Assembly (NCBI GenBank): GCA_964246985.1 | Contig: CAXTSE010000010.1 | Span: 56,740 to 120,739, forward strand | Origin: CAXTSE01 sp964246985 | Lineage (GTDB): Bacteria > Actinomycetota > Actinomycetes > Actinomycetales > Microbacteriaceae | Length of the DNA: 64,000 nt | Direction of reading: 5' to 3' | Shown: in pieces, positions 7,452 through 16,259 of the stretch | How positions within the stretch are numbered: the first letter of the stretch is position 1 | Layout: the number at the start of each line of letters is the position of its first letter | Made by a program: the position numbers and the translations under genes | The notes under the pieces: generated by a model | What the model was told of the DNA's origin: nothing | Seen by the model: the letters and a program-made list of their open reading frames with translations, nothing else | Databases searched by the model: none

Positions 7452-8705
7452 CTAGCGGGACCGGATTCCGCGCCAGGTGCGGGGCAGGGCGCCGGCGGCG
7501 GCCATGCCGATGCCGATCGCGAGGGCGAATTCGACGGTCGCGGCGAGCCCGACCGCGAGCGGATCCGGGCCCACATCGACGAGGCGTCCCGGCCCGGCGC
7601 TCCCGGCCGCGCTCCAGGCGAGCAGGCCCATGAGCACTCCCCCGACGACCCCGCCGCCGACCGCGGTCGCGACCGTTGCGAGCACGGGAACGGCCTCCGA
7701 CTCGGTTCCGAGGGCGCGGGTCAGCGCACGCCGCGCGGCGACCCCGGCGAAGAACCCCGCGACGACCGGAACGAGCAGCCCCGCGAACCCCAGCGGCAGG
7801 TCCCCGGTCGGGATCGCGCCGAGCACCGGGATCGAGGGAAGCGGGCCGAGGGCCGTCCCGACGGGCGACACCTGCGATCCGGTGCCGATGGCGAAGCCCG
7901 GACCGACGAGCCACGACGCCGTCCAGACCACCAGGTCGGGCAGCAGGGCGAGCTGCGCGGCGGTCACGGCGATGCCGCCGACGATCTCGGTGTGGAGCGA
8001 CTCGTACAGCCGGATGATCTCGGCGTAGTGCGTGACGATCATGGCCGCCGCTGCCAGTGCGCTGGCCGCGATGGTCGCGGCGACCGCCGCCACTCCGGCG
8101 CGCACCGCACCGGCGACGCTGGCACGCACGGCCACGGGGGCGCGGGCCACGAGCGCGGCCACCCGCCGTGTCACGGGATCGACGCCGGCGCCCGTCGTCT
8201 CGACCTCGGCCCCCCAGCGCCCGACGAGCAGACCGAGCGCGAACACCAAGGTAGGCAGGAGCACCCCCTGCCAGATCGACGGGCGGGCGATCGGGATCAC
8301 GGCGGTCATCGTGACCCCGAGCGAGGCGAGGGCGAAGACCCCGGCCGCGCTCAGCTCGCCGAGCGTGCGGTGGCCGGACTCGGAGATGCGGCGTCCGGCG
8401 CGCACCCCGAGCAGGAGGGTGACGAGGGCGAAGCCCAGCAGCGCGATCGTGACGAGCACCGGGGCCTCGGCGCCGGGGATCCCGAGCGCTGCGGCGGTGA
8501 CCGGATCGAGCGTGAAGGTGATGTCGACGCCGTGTCCGACGAGCCAGACATCCACGGAGGCGCGCCAGAAGATGAGCCAGTCGGGGCCGAAACCGAAGTG
8601 CGCCGCCCAGACGATCGTAAGCGGCACGAGCGGGATCGCGACGCCGATGGCGACCACGAAGACCGCTTCGAGTGCCGCCAGGAGGACGGTGAGGCGCCGG
8701 GTCAT
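7452..8705 (-). CDS. PerM-like polytopic membrane protein (DUF6350)
   Basis: A 417-residue, Ala/Val/Gly-rich protein with about nine or ten hydrophobic segments and no enzymatic motif. Its position directly upstream of purN-purH matches the mycobacterial perM-purN-purH order. PerM (DUF6350) there is a membrane protein needed for cell division under stress. Family assignment rests on size, topology and synteny more than on residues. ATG 8703-8705 was chosen as the first Met; TAGTGT sits 7 nt before it, again leaderless-like. Its stop codon forms part of the purN -10 box. Confidence 0.7.
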   Translation of the reverse strand: MTRRLTVLLAALEAVFVVAIGVAIPLVPLTIVWAAHFGFGPDWLIFWRASVDVWLVGHGVDITFTLDPVTAAALGIPGAEAPVLVTIALLGFALVTLLLGVRAGRRISESGHRTLGELSAAGVFALASLGVTMTAVIPIARPSIWQGVLLPTLVFALGLLVGRWGAEVETTGAGVDPVTRRVAALVARAPVAVRASVAGAVRAGVAAVAATIAASALAAAAMIVTHYAEIIRLYESLHTEIVGGIAVTAAQLALLPDLVVWTASWLVGPGFAIGTGSQVSPVGTALGPLPSIPVLGAIPTGDLPLGFAGLLVPVVAGFFAGVAARRALTRALGTESEAVPVLATVATAVGGGVVGGVLMGLLAWSAAGSAGPGRLVDVGPDPLAVGLAATVEFALAIGIGMAAAGALPRTWRGIRSR

Positions 8706-8765
8706 CGCGGCGACACTACCCCGGTTCCCGCCCGCGTCGACCGAGGCACCCCGCAGACTGGACTC

Positions 8766-9359
8766 GTGCAGGAATCGGTCTACCAGCGCGTGCTCGGCGC
8801 GCGCATGTCCGAGCTCGACCCGTCTCTGCGCACCTACTTCTCCCTGCCTCCCGACGGGCACGTGGGCTCCGGCTCGGGTGTCTACGACACCGCCGGGTCG
8901 CGCCGACGCTGGCTGCTGCCGCTGTGGACCTGGCTCGGCTGGCGGCGGGTGCTGTTCCCGGAGTTCGGTCACGGCATCCCCTTCACGGTCGTCAACACTC
9001 CGGATGCCGCCGGCAGCCTGGGTGCGGTACGGACGTTCGCGTTCGCCCGACGCACCCGCGTCATGGTCGACCGGATGACCGTCGTCGACGGGCGGCTGCA
9101 CGACAGGCTCGGGCGCCGCGGCGGGCTCGAGGTCGAGCTGCTGCTCGAGCTCGACGAGGGGTCGCTGCGCATGACCTCGCGGCGCCAATGGCTGCATCTC
9201 GGCCCGGTGCGGGTGCGGATGCCGGCACTCGTCCGCGTCGACCTCACCGAGAGCGCGCACCCGGCGGGCCAGCACGTGGACGTGCGGATGACCGCGCCGG
9301 TGCTGGGTGAGGTATTCCGCTACGCGGGGACCTTCACGTACGGGTACGTGCCCCGCTGA
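8766..9359 (+). CDS. DUF4166 domain protein
   Basis: A soluble protein of 197 residues beginning (GTG) V-Q-E-S-V-Y-Q-R-V-L-G-A-R and continuing LDPSLRTYFS. It contains the F-x-R-R-T-R, D-R-x-x-V-V-D-G-R and D-x-L-G-R-R-G-G-L-E strings typical of DUF4166, a family often fused to or encoded beside saccharopine-dehydrogenase-like proteins. The GTG start keeps the conserved YQRVLG segment and has CAGACT 6 nt upstream. A later ATG (8805) would remove that segment. It diverges from the perM-like gene. The biochemical role is unknown. Confidence 0.7.
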   Translation: MQESVYQRVLGARMSELDPSLRTYFSLPPDGHVGSGSGVYDTAGSRRRWLLPLWTWLGWRRVLFPEFGHGIPFTVVNTPDAAGSLGAVRTFAFARRTRVMVDRMTVVDGRLHDRLGRRGGLEVELLLELDEGSLRMTSRRQWLHLGPVRVRMPALVRVDLTESAHPAGQHVDVRMTAPVLGEVFRYAGTFTYGYVPR

Positions 9360-9365
9360 TCGAGG

Positions 9366-10946
9366 TCAGCACATCGGGTCGGCGCTCGGCACGACCCCAT
9401 CCACGAAGTACGCGTCCACGACGTCGTCGATGCACGCGACTCCGTTGCCGAACACCGTGTGGCCCTCGCCCTCGTACGAGATCATCACGCCGCTGTCGAG
9501 CGTCTCGGCCAGGTCGACCGACTGCTGGTACGGGGTCGCAGGGTCGTTCGTCGTGCCGATCACGAGGATGGGCGGCGCGCCGGCCGCGGCGAACGTGGTC
9601 GGGAAGTCGCTCGGCCGCTCGTACGGCCACTGCGAGCATGCCTCCTCGAGCAGCGCGTAGTCGTCGAGCGCGAGCACGCCTCCGACGATCGGCGCCCGCT
9701 GCTGCATGATCTCGAGCCCCTCCTGCACGTCGACGTCGTCCGTGCCGATGGTGCCCTCTGCGCACGTGACGGCGAAGTAGACGTCGATGGAGCGATCCGC
9801 ATAGCCGCCGCCGTCACGCCCGTTGTACGAGTCGGCCAGCTGGAACATCGTGTCGGCGACCCCGTCGCGCAGCTCGCTGAACGCCTGGGTCAGGTACGGC
9901 CAGTTGCCCTCGTTGTACAGGGTGAGCGCGATGCCGGTGCCGACCGTCGCCGAGTCGAGCACGCGCCCGCCGGTCTCCAGGTCCTGGCCGTCGACCCCCA
10001 CCACGAGCGCGTGCGCCTGCGCCAGCGCGGCGTCCAGCGACCCCGAGAACGGGCAGTCGGATGCGTCGAGACAGCTCTGCATGTAGGCGCGGAAGGCGCT
10101 GTCGAAGCCCGCCATCTGCGTCGCCAGCTCGTCGAAGGTGCCGAACGGCGGCTCGACCGCGCCGTCGAGCACCATCGTGCCCACCTTCTCGGGGAACAGG
10201 TTGGCGTAGATGGTGCCGATGTAGGTGCCGAACGAGTAGCCGAGGTAGTTGAGCGTCTCGTCGCCGAGCACCGCGCGGATCATGTCCATGTCGTGCGCGA
10301 CGCTGACGGTGTCGATGTGGGCGAGCAGGTCGCCGGTGTTCTCCTCGCAGGCATCCACCCAGGCCTGCTGACGCGTCTGCAGCTCGGCCGCCCAGCCGTC
10401 GGATCCGTAGGGGTCGTCGTACGTGCCGTACAGCATCTCGTCGCGATCGGCGTTCTCGGTGAAGCAGACGATGGGCGTGGAACGGCCCACCCCGCGCGGA
10501 TCGAACCCGATGATGTCGAAGCTCTCGCGCAGGGACTCGGTGCCCGTGAAGCCGAGGCCGTAGTCGTAGCCCGACCCGCCCGGGCCACCGGGGTTGAGCA
10601 GCAGCGACCCCTTCTTCTCACCGGTCGCGCGCTGGCGCGAGATGGCGAGCTCGATGCGGTCGCCCGTCGGCTCGTCCCAGTCGACCGGGGCGATCATGGT
10701 CGTGCAGTCGGCGCCGGCTCCGCAGGACCGCCAGGTCACGTCCTGCTTGTAGTACGGCTCGAGCTCGGGCGCGACGGTCTCATCGGTGTGCGAGGTGACC
10801 GTCGTCGCCCCGCCGCCCGTGAGCTGGGTGATCAGCGTGCACCCGGACAGGAGCACGGCCATCACGATCGCACCCGCGAGCAGCCGAGCTCCCTGAGGAG
10901 CGCCGCCGGAGGCGATGCGTCTCGAAGGGCGAAGCGGCCTCAGCAC
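9366..10946 (-). CDS. Secreted TAP-like alpha/beta hydrolase (tripeptidyl aminopeptidase family), lipoprotein
   Basis: A protein of 526 residues with an Arg-rich n-region, a hydrophobic stretch and lipobox L-S-G-C, so probably a membrane-anchored lipoprotein facing outward. The catalytic domain has NPGGPGGSG (oxyanion region), nucleophile elbow GYSFG, acid in GTTNDPATP and His in EGEGHTV, followed by the TAP-like C-terminal region. This is the SlpD/SlpE/TAP peptidase family. The start is taken as GTG 10944-10946, which overlaps the upstream paralogue's stop by 7 bp and supplies the basic n-region. An internal GTG-ATG pair would leave almost no n-region. It is the second gene of a tandem duplicate pair. 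Confidence 0.85.
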   Translation of the reverse strand: MLRPLRPSRRIASGGAPQGARLLAGAIVMAVLLSGCTLITQLTGGGATTVTSHTDETVAPELEPYYKQDVTWRSCGAGADCTTMIAPVDWDEPTGDRIELAISRQRATGEKKGSLLLNPGGPGGSGYDYGLGFTGTESLRESFDIIGFDPRGVGRSTPIVCFTENADRDEMLYGTYDDPYGSDGWAAELQTRQQAWVDACEENTGDLLAHIDTVSVAHDMDMIRAVLGDETLNYLGYSFGTYIGTIYANLFPEKVGTMVLDGAVEPPFGTFDELATQMAGFDSAFRAYMQSCLDASDCPFSGSLDAALAQAHALVVGVDGQDLETGGRVLDSATVGTGIALTLYNEGNWPYLTQAFSELRDGVADTMFQLADSYNGRDGGGYADRSIDVYFAVTCAEGTIGTDDVDVQEGLEIMQQRAPIVGGVLALDDYALLEEACSQWPYERPSDFPTTFAAAGAPPILVIGTTNDPATPYQQSVDLAETLDSGVMISYEGEGHTVFGNGVACIDDVVDAYFVDGVVPSADPMC

Positions 10947-12496
10947 ATCGGATCCGAGCTCGGAACGGTGCCCTCGAGCAGGTAGGCGTCCACCGCGTCG
11001 TCGACGCACGCGACACCCTGCGCGTAGACCGTGTGACCCTCGCCCTCGTAGCTGATGAGCACGCCGCTCGAGAGCTGCTCCGACAGCGACACCGCGTTGG
11101 CGTACGGGGTGGCCGGGTCGTTCGTGGTGCCGATCACGATGATCGGGGCGGCGCCCTCGGCGTCGAAGACCGACGGCTGCTCGGCGACCGGGGTCGGCCA
11201 GTTGGAGCACAGCACGTCGAGGATGATCGTGTCGTCGTAGGCGAAGTAGTCGCCGAGGATCGGCGCCTCGCCGCGGATCTTGTCGAGGCTCTCGAGCGGC
11301 GTCACGTCGTCGATGCCGAGGTCGCCCTCGACGCAGGTGACCGACGCGTAGACGTCCGACGAGTTGTCGGCGTAGGTGCCGTCGGGGTTGCGGCCGTTGT
11401 AGCCGTCCGCGCTCGCGAAGGTCGACTCGGCGTCGCCCGCGTAGAGGTCGACGAACATCGTGGTGAGGTCGGGCCACGCGCTCTCGCTGTAGAGGTTGTA
11501 GGCGATGCCGGTGCCCGCCGTGGCCGAGTCGAGCTGGCGACCGTCCGCGACGGTCAGCTTGAGCGTGTCGATGGTGCCGAGCAGCGCGCGCACCTGGTCC
11601 ATCGCGTCGTCGGCCGTGCCCGTGAACGGACAGCTCGAATCGGTGTCGATGCAGTCGGTGACGTAGGCGCGCAGGGCGCTGTCGAATCCGGCCATCTGGA
11701 TCGCCAGCCCGTCGAGGTCGCCCTCCTCGGGGTCGACGGCGCCGTCGAGCACGAGGCGTCCGACCTTCTCGGGGAACAGCTCGGCGTACATCGTGCCGAG
11801 GTAGGTGCCGTACGAGAAGCCGAGGTAGTTGAGCGTGTCATCGCCGAGCAGGGCGCGGATGACGTCCATGTCGCGCGCGACGCTGGCGGCATCGATGTGG
11901 GCCAGCAGCGGGCCGGTGTTCTCCGCGCAGGCCGCCGCGTAGTCGGCCTCGCGCTGGGTCAGCTCGTCGATCCACTCCTGCGTGCCGTAGGCCGCGGTGT
12001 AGGTGCCGTAGAGGTACTCGTCGCGGTCGGCGCCGTCGGTGTAGCAGGTGACCGGCGTGGAGTGGTTGACGCCACGAGGGTCGAAGCCGATCACGTCGTA
12101 GTTGGCCAGCACGTCGGGCGTGACGAGGTACTGGGCGTAGTCGCGCACGTAGTCGTAGCCCGATCCGCCGGGGCCGCCGGGGTTGATGAGCAGGGAGCCG
12201 ATCGCGTCCTCGGTGGCGGAGTGCCGCATCACGGCGACCTCGATGGTCTCGCCGTCGGGGTCCTCCCAGTCGAGCGGCACGACCACGTTGGTCGAGTCGA
12301 GGAGGTCGCCCTCGTCGGTCCAGTCGAGGGTCTGCCCGTAGAAGCGCTCCAGCCCCTGCGGTCCCGAATCGGGCGCCGTCGTCGACGTGGGCACGCCGCC
12401 GAGGAGGCTGCACCCTGTGAGGGCGATCGCCGCGGCCGCGACGAGGGCGGTGGCGGCGGTGAGACGGGCGGCGCGGGGCCGACGGGAGGTGGGCAT
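10940..12496 (-). CDS. Secreted TAP-like alpha/beta hydrolase, first tandem paralogue
   Basis: This 518-residue lipoprotein precursor has MPTSRRPRAARL, a hydrophobic core and lipobox L-T-G-C. It parallels the downstream paralogue throughout: NPGGPGGSG, nucleophile GFSYG, acid GTTNDPATP, His GEGHTVY, and the ending VPSSDPMC (VPSADPMC in the paralogue). The family cleaves N-terminal peptides or related amide/ester substrates outside the cell. A purine-rich GAAGGGGA lies about 8 nt before the ATG, so this gene has a conventional leader. Its last codons contain the start of the second copy, indicating a coupled two-gene operon born by duplication. Confidence 0.85.
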   Translation of the reverse strand: MPTSRRPRAARLTAATALVAAAAIALTGCSLLGGVPTSTTAPDSGPQGLERFYGQTLDWTDEGDLLDSTNVVVPLDWEDPDGETIEVAVMRHSATEDAIGSLLINPGGPGGSGYDYVRDYAQYLVTPDVLANYDVIGFDPRGVNHSTPVTCYTDGADRDEYLYGTYTAAYGTQEWIDELTQREADYAAACAENTGPLLAHIDAASVARDMDVIRALLGDDTLNYLGFSYGTYLGTMYAELFPEKVGRLVLDGAVDPEEGDLDGLAIQMAGFDSALRAYVTDCIDTDSSCPFTGTADDAMDQVRALLGTIDTLKLTVADGRQLDSATAGTGIAYNLYSESAWPDLTTMFVDLYAGDAESTFASADGYNGRNPDGTYADNSSDVYASVTCVEGDLGIDDVTPLESLDKIRGEAPILGDYFAYDDTIILDVLCSNWPTPVAEQPSVFDAEGAAPIIVIGTTNDPATPYANAVSLSEQLSSGVLISYEGEGHTVYAQGVACVDDAVDAYLLEGTVPSSDPMC

Positions 12497-12566
12497 CGAG
12501 TGTCCCCTTCGAACTGGGCGATCCGGATGCGGACGCGCGCTCCAGCCTAAGCGCCGCGTGTTTCGC

Positions 12567-13487
12567 TCAGGTCTCGATCGGGTCGCGGTTCGCGCCGGTC
12601 GCCGCCGCTCGGGCGAAGTGCCGGGGCGGCTGCTCCCCCGTCCGCGCACGCCATCGCGACTCGTACGCATCGCGGGCGGACCGGCGCGCATCGTCGAGGG
12701 CGTCGACTCCGGCGGCCTGCAGCGCCTCGAGGTCGTCGAGCCACCAGATGCGGTCGCGGCTGCTGGCATTCCACTCCGAGAAGCGCTCGAGCGGCAGGTC
12801 GATCAGGGCGCCCGGCTCGTCGACGCGGCCGATCGCGCCGAGCGTGAGCACGCGCAGCGCGGGCATCTCTCGCAGCGCTCCGAACGACGTGATGACCTTC
12901 GCGTGCTCGATGACCAGCCGCTCGACGCCGTCGAACCGTCCCGCGTCGGCGAGGTCGAGCTCAGGCACCTCCTGCAGCCACAGCGACCGCAGAGCGCCGG
13001 GGAACGGCAGCGGCGGCAGCACCGGCATCCGGCGGCAGGCGACCACACGCAGCGACGCCGCCGCGGTCGGATGCTCGGCGAACAGCGACGGCTCCGGATG
13101 CCACACCCCGACATCGGTCACCCCCGTCGCCGAGATGGCCGAGCCGGCCGCCCGCCAGCTGTCGGCGGATGAGAGCGTGACGCTCCGCAGGAGGGGCAGC
13201 CGCGAGAGGTCGACGGGCGCCGTGCGGTGGCGCAGGTCGAGCGACAGGGAGCGCAGGCGCGACAGCCCCGCGATCGACGCCAGGTCGCGGATGTCGGGAT
13301 CGGTGATGCGCAGGCTGCGCACGTGATCCGCGATCGAGTCGAGGAAGGCGAGGCCGCCCGCCGGTGCCGCCGCCACCTCGAGGTCAGCCCCTGCCGTGAG
13401 ACGCGCGAGCTCGGCGATCGTGGGCTCGGATCCGTCGACCACCACGGGTGCCGCGCTCTCCGTAGCCAGCCCGCGCCCGTCGTCCAC
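12567..13487 (-). CDS. Leucine-rich-repeat-like protein
   Basis: A protein of 306 residues built of degenerate repeats of the form L-x-x-L-x-x-L-x-L, for example around IAGLSRLRSLSL, LSRLPLLRSVTL, REMPALRVLTLG and GVERLVIEHAKV. There is no signal peptide or membrane segment, so it is probably cytoplasmic. The N-terminal third (TIAELARLTAGADLEV) and the last 60 residues (W-W-L-D-D-L-E-A-L and a basic tail) are not repeats. LRR proteins are usually protein-binding scaffolds; no catalytic motif is visible. The GTG start is preceded by TAGCGT plus 6 nt, a leaderless-type arrangement. It diverges from the DoxX-like gene. Confidence 0.65.
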   Translation of the reverse strand: MDDGRGLATESAAPVVVDGSEPTIAELARLTAGADLEVAAAPAGGLAFLDSIADHVRSLRITDPDIRDLASIAGLSRLRSLSLDLRHRTAPVDLSRLPLLRSVTLSSADSWRAAGSAISATGVTDVGVWHPEPSLFAEHPTAAASLRVVACRRMPVLPPLPFPGALRSLWLQEVPELDLADAGRFDGVERLVIEHAKVITSFGALREMPALRVLTLGAIGRVDEPGALIDLPLERFSEWNASSRDRIWWLDDLEALQAAGVDALDDARRSARDAYESRWRARTGEQPPRHFARAAATGANRDPIET

Positions 13488-13547
13488 CCCGTCACGCTAC
13501 CCGGCTCCTGGCTCCACCCGGAACGACGGCTGGCTTAGAGTTCGAGC

Positions 13548-13997
13548 ATGTCCGACACCGTCCGCCGCATCGGCCGCATCCTGCTCGGCCTGTTCCTCGT
13601 GGGCGCCGGGGTGTCGCACCTGACGGTGCTGCGCCAGGCCTTCCAGGCGCAGGTGCCGCCGTGGCTTCCGCTCGACCCCGACTTCGTCGTGCTCGCCTCG
13701 GGTGTCGTCGAGATCCTGCTCGGGCTCGCCGTGCTGCTGGCGCCCCGTCGGCCCGGCCCATTCGGCATCGGGTTCCGGCACGCCACCGGCTGGATCGTGG
13801 GCGCGTTCTTCGTGGCGATCTTCCCCGGCAACATCTCGCAGCTCGTCGAGTCGATCGACGCGAGCGGGGTCGAGGTCAGCGTCACCTGGATCGTGCGCCT
13901 GTTCTTCCAGCCGCTGCTGGTCGCCTGGGCGCTGTGGTCGTGCGGCTCGTGGAAGGCGCTGCGGGAGTGGCGCGCGGGGACGCGCGCCAGAGCCTAG
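13548..13997 (+). CDS. DoxX-like four-helix membrane protein
   Basis: A small membrane protein of 149 residues with four hydrophobic segments. It opens with R-R-I-G-R-I-L-L-G-L-F-L-V-G-A-G-V-S-H-L and contains LASGVVEILLGLAVLL, both features of DoxX/DoxD-like families. The role is unknown; some relatives act in redox or detoxification complexes. The ATG is preceded by TAGAGT plus 6 nt, so translation may be leaderless. Its TAG stop overlaps the convergent sucD stop in the shared tetranucleotide CTAG. Confidence 0.65.
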   Translation: MSDTVRRIGRILLGLFLVGAGVSHLTVLRQAFQAQVPPWLPLDPDFVVLASGVVEILLGLAVLLAPRRPGPFGIGFRHATGWIVGAFFVAIFPGNISQLVESIDASGVEVSVTWIVRLFFQPLLVAWALWSCGSWKALREWRAGTRARA

Positions 13998-14881
13998 AGC
14001 GCCGCGATGATCTCGCGCATCAGGGCGGCCGTCTCGGACGGCGTCTTGCCGACCTTGACCCCGGCGGCCTCGAGGGCCTCCTTCTTGGCCTGCGCCGTGC
14101 CCGCCGAACCGCTGACGATCGCGCCGGCGTGGCCCATCGTCTTGCCCTCGGGCGCGGTGAATCCGGCGACGTAGCCGACGACCGGCTTCGTGACGTTGGC
14201 CTTGATGAAGTCGGCCGCGCGCTCCTCGGCGTCGCCGCCGATCTCGCCGATCATGACGATCGCCTTGGTGTCGGGGTCGTCCTGGAAGGCACGCAGCGCG
14301 TCGATGTGCGTGGTGCCGACGATCGGGTCGCCGCCGATGCCGATGGCGGTCGAGAAGCCGAGATCGCGCAGCTCGAACATCATCTGGTAGGTCAGGGTGC
14401 CCGACTTCGAGACCAGGCCGATCGGTCCGGTGCCGGTGATGTTGTTCGGCGTGATGCCGACAAGGGACTCGCCGGGCGTGATGATGCCGGGGCAGTTGGG
14501 GCCGATGATGCGGGTCGTGCCCTTGGCGCGCGCGTATGCCCATGCCTCGGCGGTGTCCTGCACGGGGATGCCCTCGGTGATCACGACGAGCAGCGGGATC
14601 TCGGCGTCGATCGCCTCGATCATCGCGTCCTTCGCGAAGGCCGGCGGCACGAAGATGATCGACACGTCGGCGCCGGTCTCAGCGATGGCCTCGGCGACCG
14701 TGCCGAACACGGGCAGCTCGACACCGCCGTCGTGCGACACCGTCGTGCCGGCCTTGCGCGCGTTGACGCCGCCGACCACCTGGGTGCCCGCTTTCAGCAT
14801 GAGGGCGGTGTGCTTGGTGCCCTCGCCGCCGGTGATGCCCTGGACGATGACCTTGTTGGTCTTGTTGAGGAAGATCGACAT
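13994..14881 (-). CDS. sucD: Succinyl-CoA ligase, alpha subunit
   Basis: This 295-residue alpha subunit binds CoA and carries the phosphorylated His in the TCA-cycle enzyme that interconverts succinyl-CoA and succinate with nucleotide phosphorylation. Clear motifs are VQGITGGEGTKH (CoA site), GPNCPGIITPGE, SKSGTLTY, GIGGDPIVGT and the phospho-His loop MGHAGAIVSG. It follows sucC by 14 nt on the same strand (a purine-rich AAAG lies upstream of the ATG), forming the usual sucCD operon. Confidence 0.97.
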   Translation of the reverse strand: MSIFLNKTNKVIVQGITGGEGTKHTALMLKAGTQVVGGVNARKAGTTVSHDGGVELPVFGTVAEAIAETGADVSIIFVPPAFAKDAMIEAIDAEIPLLVVITEGIPVQDTAEAWAYARAKGTTRIIGPNCPGIITPGESLVGITPNNITGTGPIGLVSKSGTLTYQMMFELRDLGFSTAIGIGGDPIVGTTHIDALRAFQDDPDTKAIVMIGEIGGDAEERAADFIKANVTKPVVGYVAGFTAPEGKTMGHAGAIVSGSAGTAQAKKEALEAAGVKVGKTPSETAALMREIIAAL

Positions 14882-14895
14882 GTTCTTTCGTACCT

Positions 14896-16059
14896 TTACT
14901 TCGAGGCCAGCTCGGCGGCCTTGTCGGCCCCGGAGTCCATGGTGTCTGCGAGCGTGACGAGCGGATGCGCGGCGGCCGTCAGGATCGCCCGCCCCTCGTC
15001 GACCTTGTTGCCGTCGAGACGCACGACGAGCGGCTTGCTCGCGGACTCGCCGAGCTTCTCGAGCGCGCCGACGATGCCGTTGGCGACCGCGTCGCACGAG
15101 GTGATGCCGCCGAACACGTTGACGAAGACGCTCTTCACCTGGGGGTCGCCGAGGATCACGTCGAGGCCGTTCGCCATCACCTCGGCGGACGCTCCGCCGC
15201 CGATGTCGAGGAAGTTGGCCGGCTTCACGCCGCCGTGGTTCTCGCCCGCGTAGGCCACCACATCCAGGGTGCTCATGACGAGCCCGGCGCCGTTGCCGAT
15301 CACTCCGACTTCGCCATCGAGCTTGACGTAGTTGAGGCCGGTAGCCTTCGCCTTCGCCTCGAGGGGGTCGGCAGCGTCGGTGTCCTCGAGCTCTTCGTGC
15401 TCGGGGTGACGGAAGTCGGCGTTCTCGTCGAAGCTGACCTTGCCGTCGAGCGCGATGATCTCGCCGGCGCCCGTGAGCACGAGCGGGTTGACCTCGACGA
15501 GCGTCGCGTCCTCGCCGACGTAGACCTCGTAGAGCTTGACGAAGACGGGCGCGACCTTGTCGACGAGCTCGGCGGGGAACTTGGCCGCGACCGCGATCTC
15601 CCTCGCGCGGTCGAGGTCGATGCCGGTGGCCGGATCGATGTCGATGCGCGCGAGGGCGTCGGGACGCTCGACCGCGAGGATCTCGATCTCGACGCCGCCC
15701 TCGTAGCTGGCGAGCGAGAGGTACGAGCGGTTGGCGCGGTCGAGCAGCACCGAGAAGTAGAACTCCTCCTTGATGTCGGCGCCGGCGGCGACCATGACCC
15801 GCTTGACGACGTGGCCCTTGATGTCGAGACCGAGGATCGCCTTGGCGGCCTCCTCCGCGTCATCCGGGGTCTTGGCGACCTTCACGCCGCCGGCCTTGCC
15901 GCGGCCGCCGACCTTCACCTGCGCCTTGACGACGGTGACGCCGCCGAGCTTCTCGGCCGCGGCGCGTGCCTCGGCGGGGGTGTCGGCGACGATGCCGGGG
16001 AGCACGGGAACGCCGTACTTCTCGAAGATGTCACGGGCCTGGTACTCGAAAAGATCCAC
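14896..16059 (-). CDS. sucC: Succinyl-CoA ligase, beta subunit
   Basis: This 387-residue ATP-grasp subunit pairs with SucD. It begins (GTG) MDLFEYQARDIFEKYGVPV. It contains KAQVKVGGRGKAGGVK (nucleotide-binding strand), the Mg-binding EVNPLVL, IGNGAGLVMSTLD, GGGAS and VFVNVFGGI. The GTG start matches the universally conserved N-terminus of SucC. A pair of 14-bp palindromes lies about 60-90 bp upstream and may be an operator. Confidence 0.97.
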   Translation of the reverse strand: MDLFEYQARDIFEKYGVPVLPGIVADTPAEARAAAEKLGGVTVVKAQVKVGGRGKAGGVKVAKTPDDAEEAAKAILGLDIKGHVVKRVMVAAGADIKEEFYFSVLLDRANRSYLSLASYEGGVEIEILAVERPDALARIDIDPATGIDLDRAREIAVAAKFPAELVDKVAPVFVKLYEVYVGEDATLVEVNPLVLTGAGEIIALDGKVSFDENADFRHPEHEELEDTDAADPLEAKAKATGLNYVKLDGEVGVIGNGAGLVMSTLDVVAYAGENHGGVKPANFLDIGGGASAEVMANGLDVILGDPQVKSVFVNVFGGITSCDAVANGIVGALEKLGESASKPLVVRLDGNKVDEGRAILTAAAHPLVTLADTMDSGADKAAELASK

Positions 16060-16120
16060 GCTGTTCTGCTTCTTCCGTCTGCTTCGGAGTCGTGTGCGGC
16101 CCCGCCCCTCGGGGGAACTG

Positions 16121-16150
16121 TCTCGACGCCGAGATGACTTGACGTCGAGA
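16121..16150. promoter_or_regulatory. Tandem palindromic operator candidate upstream of sucCD
   Basis: Two 14-bp near-palindromes, TCTCGACGCCGAGA (16121-16134) and ACTTGACGTCGAGA (16137-16150), lie 16 bp apart start to start, about 60-90 bp upstream of sucC. A TAGGCT hexamer on the minus strand (plus 16168-16173) could be the -10, which would put both palindromes just downstream of the transcription start, a repressor-like position. The binding protein is not identifiable here. Confidence 0.5.
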
Positions 16151-16259
16151 GATGTGGGCCGCTGGAAAGCCTAGCGCGGGCGGATGGGGCCGCCGTCCGT
16201 GCGGCCCGGTCACTCGGTTTAAGTTCAGACGTTCTTCTCGGGTCCGCCCCTACGCGATC

